From positions 1,116,001 through 1,180,000 of the forward strand of contig JADJCV010000004.1 of the NCBI GenBank assembly GCA_016703025.1: DNA of 64,000 nt, written 5' to 3'. Both the position numbers and the translations under genes were made by a program. The notes beneath the pieces were generated by a model that saw nothing but the letters and a program-made list of their open reading frames with translations, made no database searches and had not been told where the DNA came from. Shown piece after piece: positions 59,555 through 64,000 of the stretch. The stretch's first letter is position 1. Each line of letters starts with the position of its first letter. This stretch comes from Candidatus Avedoeria danica (lineage in GTDB: Bacteria; Chloroflexota; Anaerolineae; Epilineales; Epilineaceae).

Positions 59555-61108
59555 CTAGCGCCAGCTGAAGTACGGGCTGTCGAGCAGGGCGGCCACCGTC
59601 ATCGGCAGTCGGGCGCGGAGCGTCGCCTCGTCAAGGGCGTCGGCGCGGCCGTTGCCGAGGAAGTCAACGAGGCGGGCGCGGTCTTCAGCCAGCAACGGTC
59701 GCGGCAGGATGCGCGTCGCCCAGTCATCGACGACGTTGACGGCCGTGCGGTCGGCGATGCGGATGACGGTCTGCTCGTACAGGTAGGGAGGCAGGTTTCG
59801 CAGCTGGCCGGCACACAATGCCTGCGCGTAGTTCCAGCGGCCGACGATGACGTGCATCCCGCTCCATGGCCGACCGGAGTCCGGGTAGCCGTCGGGGGCA
59901 CGCCAGCGGAACGGCATCTGGTCCATCTGCTGCAGGTACGCCTCCGCCCGGCCGTCGTACTTCACGCCGTCGCCGCCCTCGTAGAAGTCGGGCGGCAGCT
60001 CGGCGATCAGCGCGCCCGGATCGACCTCCAGCGCGCGCAAGCAGGCCGCCCAGTGCTCGAACGGGCGGCGGATCTTGGCCGGACCGCCGTCCGCGGCGCG
60101 CGTCGCCGACCAGAAGGCCGGGGCGTTGAACAGCGTCCGGAGCATCGCGCGGATGTCGCCGTCCCGCCCGAAGGCGCCGGCCACTGCCGTGACGAGATCC
60201 TCGTCCGAGATGTCCGACACGAAACGGCGGACGAGCCGGCGGGCCACGTGCCGCGCGCACGACGGCTGGTCGACGAGGAGATCGATGACGGCCTCGCCCT
60301 CGTCGACGCCCCCCGCGGGGATCCGCGTGCCGAGGACGATCTTGTCGCCGGGCGCGTGGTCGGCGGGGCGGAACTCGAAGACGACATTCGCATTCCAGTT
60401 CCAGCCGGTGAAGCACTTGGCGACGGCCTTGACGTCGTTCTCGGTGTAGCCCCCCCCGACGCCCAGCGTGTGGAGCTCCATCAGCTCGCGGGCGTAGTTC
60501 TCGTTGGGGCCGTTCTTCGTGTTCGTCGCCGTGTTCAGATAGCGCATCATGACCGGGCTCTTGGCGCTGGCATGGACGAGGTCGCGGAATGTGCCGAGCG
60601 CGTGCTTGCGGACGACTTCGCGGTCGTCGACCGTCTTGTAACGGACGATGAACTCCTCTGGCATGAAGACGTTCAGCTGGTTCGACCAGTGGTCGACGAC
60701 CACCTCGAACAGCTGGCGGCGGCTGGCGACGGCCCGGAAGAGCGTGGCCGCGGTCAACTCGCTGGACACGGGGTGGGTCGCGTCCTTGTGCGCTTTCAGC
60801 GCGGCGGGCGACAGGGCCAGCGTCGGCAACGCCGCCAGCGCGTCGTCGCAGTCGTGGTCATCGATCCGCTCCGGCGCGAGCTGCTCGTCGATCCACGCCG
60901 CCGGCCCGATCGTGCGGACCCGGGCGCGCTCGGCGGCCGTCACGCCGAATGTGGCGCGGCTGAGCAGGTGGTCTTCGGGCGACGGATCCGTGATCTGACC
61001 GCACCCGGCGGCCCAGGCACGCAGCGGCGTCGCAGCAGGCGGGTCGGCGGCGGCGAGCGCGGCGCCGGCGGCGCTCGTGGCGAGGAATCGGCGGCGGGTG
61101 AGCGGCAT
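59555..61108 (-). CDS. DUF1800 family Tat-exported protein
   Basis: The 517-residue product starts at ATG 61108 with a Tat signal (MPLTRRRFLATSAAGAALAA). The DUF1800 domain includes HLLSRATFGVTAAERARVRT, VVDHWSNQLNVF, PNENYARELMELHTLGVGGG and YTENDVKAVAKCFTGWNW. NENYARELMELHTLG is the family's clearest signature. Its function is unknown. It lies 32 bases upstream of DUF1501 on the same strand, the usual arrangement, so they probably act together in the envelope. GGGAGA precedes the start. Confidence 0.93.
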   Translation of the reverse strand: MPLTRRRFLATSAAGAALAAADPPAATPLRAWAAGCGQITDPSPEDHLLSRATFGVTAAERARVRTIGPAAWIDEQLAPERIDDHDCDDALAALPTLALSPAALKAHKDATHPVSSELTAATLFRAVASRRQLFEVVVDHWSNQLNVFMPEEFIVRYKTVDDREVVRKHALGTFRDLVHASAKSPVMMRYLNTATNTKNGPNENYARELMELHTLGVGGGYTENDVKAVAKCFTGWNWNANVVFEFRPADHAPGDKIVLGTRIPAGGVDEGEAVIDLLVDQPSCARHVARRLVRRFVSDISDEDLVTAVAGAFGRDGDIRAMLRTLFNAPAFWSATRAADGGPAKIRRPFEHWAACLRALEVDPGALIAELPPDFYEGGDGVKYDGRAEAYLQQMDQMPFRWRAPDGYPDSGRPWSGMHVIVGRWNYAQALCAGQLRNLPPYLYEQTVIRIADRTAVNVVDDWATRILPRPLLAEDRARLVDFLGNGRADALDEATLRARLPMTVAALLDSPYFSWR

Positions 61109-61375
61109 GGGCGGTCTCCCGGCGGGGCTGGCGACCAGCGCGGACGTGGTCGACGGACGGAGGGCCGTTGGGCGAGCCCACCCGTCCAATGGACGGCCGG
61201 GCAGCTTTCGTCACAACCCGGACGATCGCGACGTCCGTGACGGAATGTACCTCTGAACTTGCGCCCAGGCGGCAGCGAGCATAGAATCGCGCGATTGTTG
61301 CCTTTCTGAAGGGCCCGACGATGCTGCACGCCGGTGGGGCGTGCGGATGCGGATATTGAGGAGTTCGTCACCACC

Positions 61376-61984
61376 ATGGGTCGCTATACCGGTCCGCGGA
61401 ACAAGCTCTCGCGGCGCGAAGGGATGGACCTGTTCGGCAACGGCGGGGCATCTCTGGCGCGGCGCCTCGAACAGATCCCGGGAGATCACGGACGGAAGCC
61501 GCGCCGCGGGCGGCCGTCGGACTTCCAACGCCAGCTGCGCGAGAAGCAGAAGGTGAAGCGCATCTACGGCGTGCGCGAGCGGCAGTTCAGGCGCGTCTTC
61601 GAGATCGCCCGCCACGAGCCCGAAATGACGGGCGTCGCGCTGCTCAAGCTGCTCGAGCGACGCCTCGACAGCACGCTCTACCGCGCCGGGCTCGCCCGCA
61701 CGCGGGCAATGGCGCGCCAGCTCATCGGCCACGGCCACGTCCTCGTCAACGGGCGCAAGGTGGACATCGCGTCGTTCGTCGTCGAGCCCGGCATGACGAT
61801 CGGGATGGACACGAAGGCCCGTAAGATGACGGACGTCCAGTGGTCCATCGACTCGCCGGTCGTCATGTGCCCCGCTTGGCTGAGCCGCGACGACTTCGAG
61901 GTCCGCGTGCTCGACATGCCGGATCGACGAGACATCGACGCGCAGATCGAAGAGAACCTGATCGTCGAGTACTACTCGCGCTAA
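61376..61984 (+). CDS. rpsD: 30S ribosomal protein S4
   Basis: The 202-residue product MGRYTGPRNKLSRREGMDLF continues QRQLREKQKVKRIYGVRERQ, then RLDSTLYRAGLARTRAMARQ and the S4 RNA-binding domain (LIGHGHVLVNGRKVDIASFV). It ends ENLIVEYYSR, typical of S4. The zinc-binding cysteines of the C+ form are absent. It binds 16S rRNA early in 30S assembly. I chose the ATG at 61376, not an earlier frame start, because the family starts MGRYTGP; GAGGAG lies upstream. It is not in a ribosomal operon here. Confidence 0.96.
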   Translation: MGRYTGPRNKLSRREGMDLFGNGGASLARRLEQIPGDHGRKPRRGRPSDFQRQLREKQKVKRIYGVRERQFRRVFEIARHEPEMTGVALLKLLERRLDSTLYRAGLARTRAMARQLIGHGHVLVNGRKVDIASFVVEPGMTIGMDTKARKMTDVQWSIDSPVVMCPAWLSRDDFEVRVLDMPDRRDIDAQIEENLIVEYYSR

Positions 61985-62691
61985 AGGTTGTTTGCGCGCG
62001 CTGGTGCGTCCGTGTCAGCCGCGCCGTCGTCCAATGGGCCAACCGGATTGCCGGTCGCATCGACCGGCTTGACCTCGTTTAGTGCGGCGTCGAGCAGCGG
62101 CAACACGAACGCTGCCGTCGCCGCGCCGAACAGGGCGCCGGTCAGCGTGCGCAGGAGCGGCGTCGATTCACGCCAGCCGACGAGTTGCGTCAGGCCGTCG
62201 AGCCCGATCGGCACAAGGGCCAGCGCATAGAACGCGCCGGGCAACGGACGAAGCCGCCCGATTCCGCGGCGTGCCATCGCGAGCCCGACGCTGGCCGCGA
62301 AGAGCGCGCTGAACGTGGCGACGTCCCGTACGCAGACCGCCACCTGGTAGCCGACGGCCGAGTCGCGCACCGGCTGATGGAACGACATGAGCGGCCGGCC
62401 GAGCGGCGCGGTGGTGAACGGCTGCAACTCCGGCCAGCTGTAGTGCGCGTGCGGCCCGAAGAGGAACCAACTGTGGTGGGGCAGCTGGTGGCACATCGGT
62501 CGATAGAGCACGTACAGCACGGACGACATCCGTTCGGCGCCCAGCCATGCCAGCACCGGCGCGGCAACGGCGCCGGCAACGTACGTCCCAACCCCGATCA
62601 GCCAAATCCCGAGCCAGTGGCGTCCGATCCAGTCGGCCACCCGGCCGATCCACGCCCCGCCCCCGGACCCGAACGCATCTCCACCGCGCAT
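61981..62691 (-). CDS. DUF2085 family membrane protein
   Basis: The 236-residue product has several hydrophobic helices and the DUF2085 signature VLYRPMCHQLPHHSWFLFGP, followed by AVCVRDVATFSALFAASVGL and a late GLDGLTQLVGWRESTPLLRT with LTGALFGAATAAF. The CHQ...RD...GLDG...R.T.TG residues are the conserved points of the family, which is found in Chloroflexi and archaea; function is unknown. The ATG at 62691 overlaps the stop of the CcmD-like gene (TGATG); a GTG one codon upstream is possible. Its stop overlaps that of rpsD. Confidence 0.85.
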   Translation of the reverse strand: MRGGDAFGSGGGAWIGRVADWIGRHWLGIWLIGVGTYVAGAVAAPVLAWLGAERMSSVLYVLYRPMCHQLPHHSWFLFGPHAHYSWPELQPFTTAPLGRPLMSFHQPVRDSAVGYQVAVCVRDVATFSALFAASVGLAMARRGIGRLRPLPGAFYALALVPIGLDGLTQLVGWRESTPLLRTLTGALFGAATAAFVLPLLDAALNEVKPVDATGNPVGPLDDGAADTDAPARANNL

Positions 62692-62858
62692 CACTTGGCG
62701 CCCGAAACCCCTGCTGCGCCGGAAGCGTTGTCGCCCTCGGTCCGCGCCGCTTCGTCCGCTGCGTCAGCGGCGACGGTGCGCCGCCGTCGCCAGATGGACC
62801 AGCCGTAGCCACCGACCAGAATGCCGGCCACGAGCCAAGCCGCCGCCACGTAGCCCAT
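62691..62858 (-). CDS. CcmD-like small membrane protein
   Basis: The 55-residue product MGYVAAAWLVAGILVGGYGW then SIWRRRRTVAADAADEAART has one hydrophobic helix followed by an Arg cluster and a charged tail. This is the usual build of CcmD, a small helper of heme export in cytochrome c maturation. It lies between a DUF2085 gene and a secreted membrane protein gene, with overlaps of a few bases. A CcmD role would be firmer if ccm genes lie beyond the right edge. Confidence 0.6.
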   Translation of the reverse strand: MGYVAAAWLVAGILVGGYGWSIWRRRRTVAADAADEAARTEGDNASGAAGVSGAK

Positions 62859-62860
62859 CG

Positions 62861-64000
62861 TCAAGCCTCCTCACCGGCAGCGGATCCCGGATCCGCGTCG
62901 AACGGCGCCGCCTGATCGCCCGCCGTGGCCGCCCGCAGCGCCAGCGCCCGCGCGACGAGCGCCGCCCTGCGCCGCCGGTGGGCGTTCGGGGCGATCTCGC
63001 CGCGCTCGGACGCCGAATCCAATCGGACGAGCGCCGCGATGACGCCGTTGTATGCCCGCGCTGCGCGCCGGCTCGGCGACCGACCACGGCGTGCGCGGCG
63101 GACGGTTGCGCCGGCCAGCAGCGCCGCAAGCACGCCGATGGCGGCAAGCACGACGGCCGCGGTTCGGACGTGCGCCTGCTGCACGACCGCCTTCGGCGCC
63201 GGGCCCAACACATCCTGCGGCGAAGCCGGCGCTTCGGCGGCCGGCGGAAGGCCCGTGATGCGGATGGTCCAGTGCTGGTCGGCTGCCAGCGGGCCGCCGA
63301 CATAGCGTTGGACGGGCTGATCGCCGAACCGGTCGGGCGACGGGCCGGACAGTTGGTCGCTCTCGGCCAGCGCGCCCTCGTCGGCCAGCACCCAGCCGAG
63401 CTGCGCGGCGCCGTCGGGCATCGTACGGTCCAGCACGGCCGTCGTGCCGCGGTACGGCATGCCGTAGCTGGCGACGATCTCACGTCCGCCCGGTGGAACG
63501 GGCAGCCGGCTGGCGATGTAGCCCTCATCGCTGGCGTCCGAGCGCGACGCCACGTCCTCGCGCCCGGTCCGGTCCTCGAGGACGACGTCGCGCGCCCCGA
63601 CCGGCAGCGGCAGGCGGAACGTCGGCGCACCGCCGGCCGAGACGCGGGTCCGCTGCCCGTCGTTTGCGATCTGCCAGACCTCGAAGACCGCGACCTCGCC
63701 GCGTTCCGGGTCCGCTTTGGCCAACCCCGACAGCGCGGCGATCTTAACGGGCGCGTTCGGATCCGCCGGAAAGACCTCCACGACGACATCGGCGCGGCTG
63801 GGCACGCTCGACGTCAGCGTGACGGCCGAGGTTGGGCGATACCGGACGCCGTCGAACCATGCCTCGGGCTCGTACGCGATCCCATCGCCCACGACGAGGC
63901 CAGCGACGGCAAACGCACCGTCGGACGCGAGCGGCACGGCGCCGAGGTCGACGCCGAGGCCGAGCGCATCTGCGTGGAGCGTCACCGTTGTCCCGCGCGC
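62861..64000 (-). CDS. Membrane-anchored beta-rich protein, 5' end outside window
   Basis: The frame is open to the window edge on the minus strand (ARGTTVTLHADALGLGVDLG at the edge), so the start is outside. The visible part (about 379 residues) is strand-rich: VEVFPADPNAPVKIAALSGL, VAVFEVWQIANDGQRTRVSA and FRLPLPVGARDVVLEDRTG. A single helix follows (TAAVVLAAIGVLAALLAGAT) and then an Arg-rich cytosolic tail. It resembles the uncharacterised exported proteins found in Chloroflexi ccm regions. Its stop is 2 bases before the CcmD-like start, so they are co-transcribed. Confidence 0.65.
   Translation of the reverse strand, partial: ARGTTVTLHADALGLGVDLGAVPLASDGAFAVAGLVVGDGIAYEPEAWFDGVRYRPTSAVTLTSSVPSRADVVVEVFPADPNAPVKIAALSGLAKADPERGEVAVFEVWQIANDGQRTRVSAGGAPTFRLPLPVGARDVVLEDRTGREDVASRSDASDEGYIASRLPVPPGGREIVASYGMPYRGTTAVLDRTMPDGAAQLGWVLADEGALAESDQLSGPSPDRFGDQPVQRYVGGPLAADQHWTIRITGLPPAAEAPASPQDVLGPAPKAVVQQAHVRTAAVVLAAIGVLAALLAGATVRRARRGRSPSRRAARAYNGVIAALVRLDSASERGEIAPNAHRRRRAALVARALALRAATAGDQAAPFDADPGSAAGEEA

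Overview
The window is very GC-rich, densely coded bacterial DNA. Several traits point to the phylum Chloroflexota (Chloroflexi), inferred and not proven: a Uma2-family endonuclease gene, imuA/imuB-type mutasome genes, a rpsD gene standing alone, DUF1501/DUF1800 secreted-protein pairs, and a subtilase ending in a Pro/Thr-rich stretch plus an IFLPFAYR tail of the kind common in Chloroflexi secreted proteins. No rRNA, tRNA, CRISPR array or complete insertion sequence was recognised.

Layout. 1-4.5 kb: a DNA-damage locus with a DUF6504 gene, an imuB-like polymerase and a divergent family-B DNA polymerase broken by three frameshifts. A LexA-type box lies between the two polymerases. Its partner imuA lies 32 kb away (33.2-34.1 kb) behind a perfect LexA-type box, so the mutasome is probably an SOS regulon split over two sites. 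4.6-14.7 kb: Uma2, a helix-hairpin-helix lipoprotein, an ABC exporter, a PLP decarboxylase, a RibD/DHFR-like reductase, a frameshifted glycosyltransferase, a trans-sulfuration enzyme and an AlkD-like DNA repair protein.

14.7-31.3 kb is an accessory island. It holds a GNAT gene and a run of three minus-strand genes of lower GC (GIY-YIG nuclease-like, DUF6602 PD-(D/E)XK-like, and a deoxyribosyltransferase/TIR-like protein) separated by attC-like palindromes, which looks like an integron cassette array with possible defence cargo. It also carries many toxin-antitoxin parts: intact yefM-yoeB, a RelE-type and a VapC-type toxin both gutted by internal deletions while their antitoxins survive, and a relic antitoxin N-terminus now coupled to a DUF389 gene. 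A DUF1801 gene and its pseudogene twin, an HU-like protein behind a 22-bp periodic array of palindromes, and several small resistance- or immunity-like enzymes complete the island.

31.3-64 kb is more conventional chromosome: envelope and secreted proteins, a heterodimeric ABC exporter with one degenerate ATP site, a dodecin, an exonuclease/endonuclease/phosphatase-family protein, an ECF sigma factor with divergent ECF-type promoters facing a DUF4097 gene, a fatty acid desaturase, a TrmH-type RNA methyltransferase, an FKBP lipoprotein, a gluzincin-like peptidase, a subtilase, a secreted protein with three identical six-cysteine repeats, DUF1501/DUF1800, rpsD, and a possible cytochrome c maturation fragment at the right edge.

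Two families of dispersed hairpin repeats run through the window. One is a two-hairpin module whose stems differ between copies by compensated changes. Frameshifts are concentrated in the left 20 kb; none was seen in 34.5-64 kb. This argues that part of the breakage is real decay and not uniform sequencing error.
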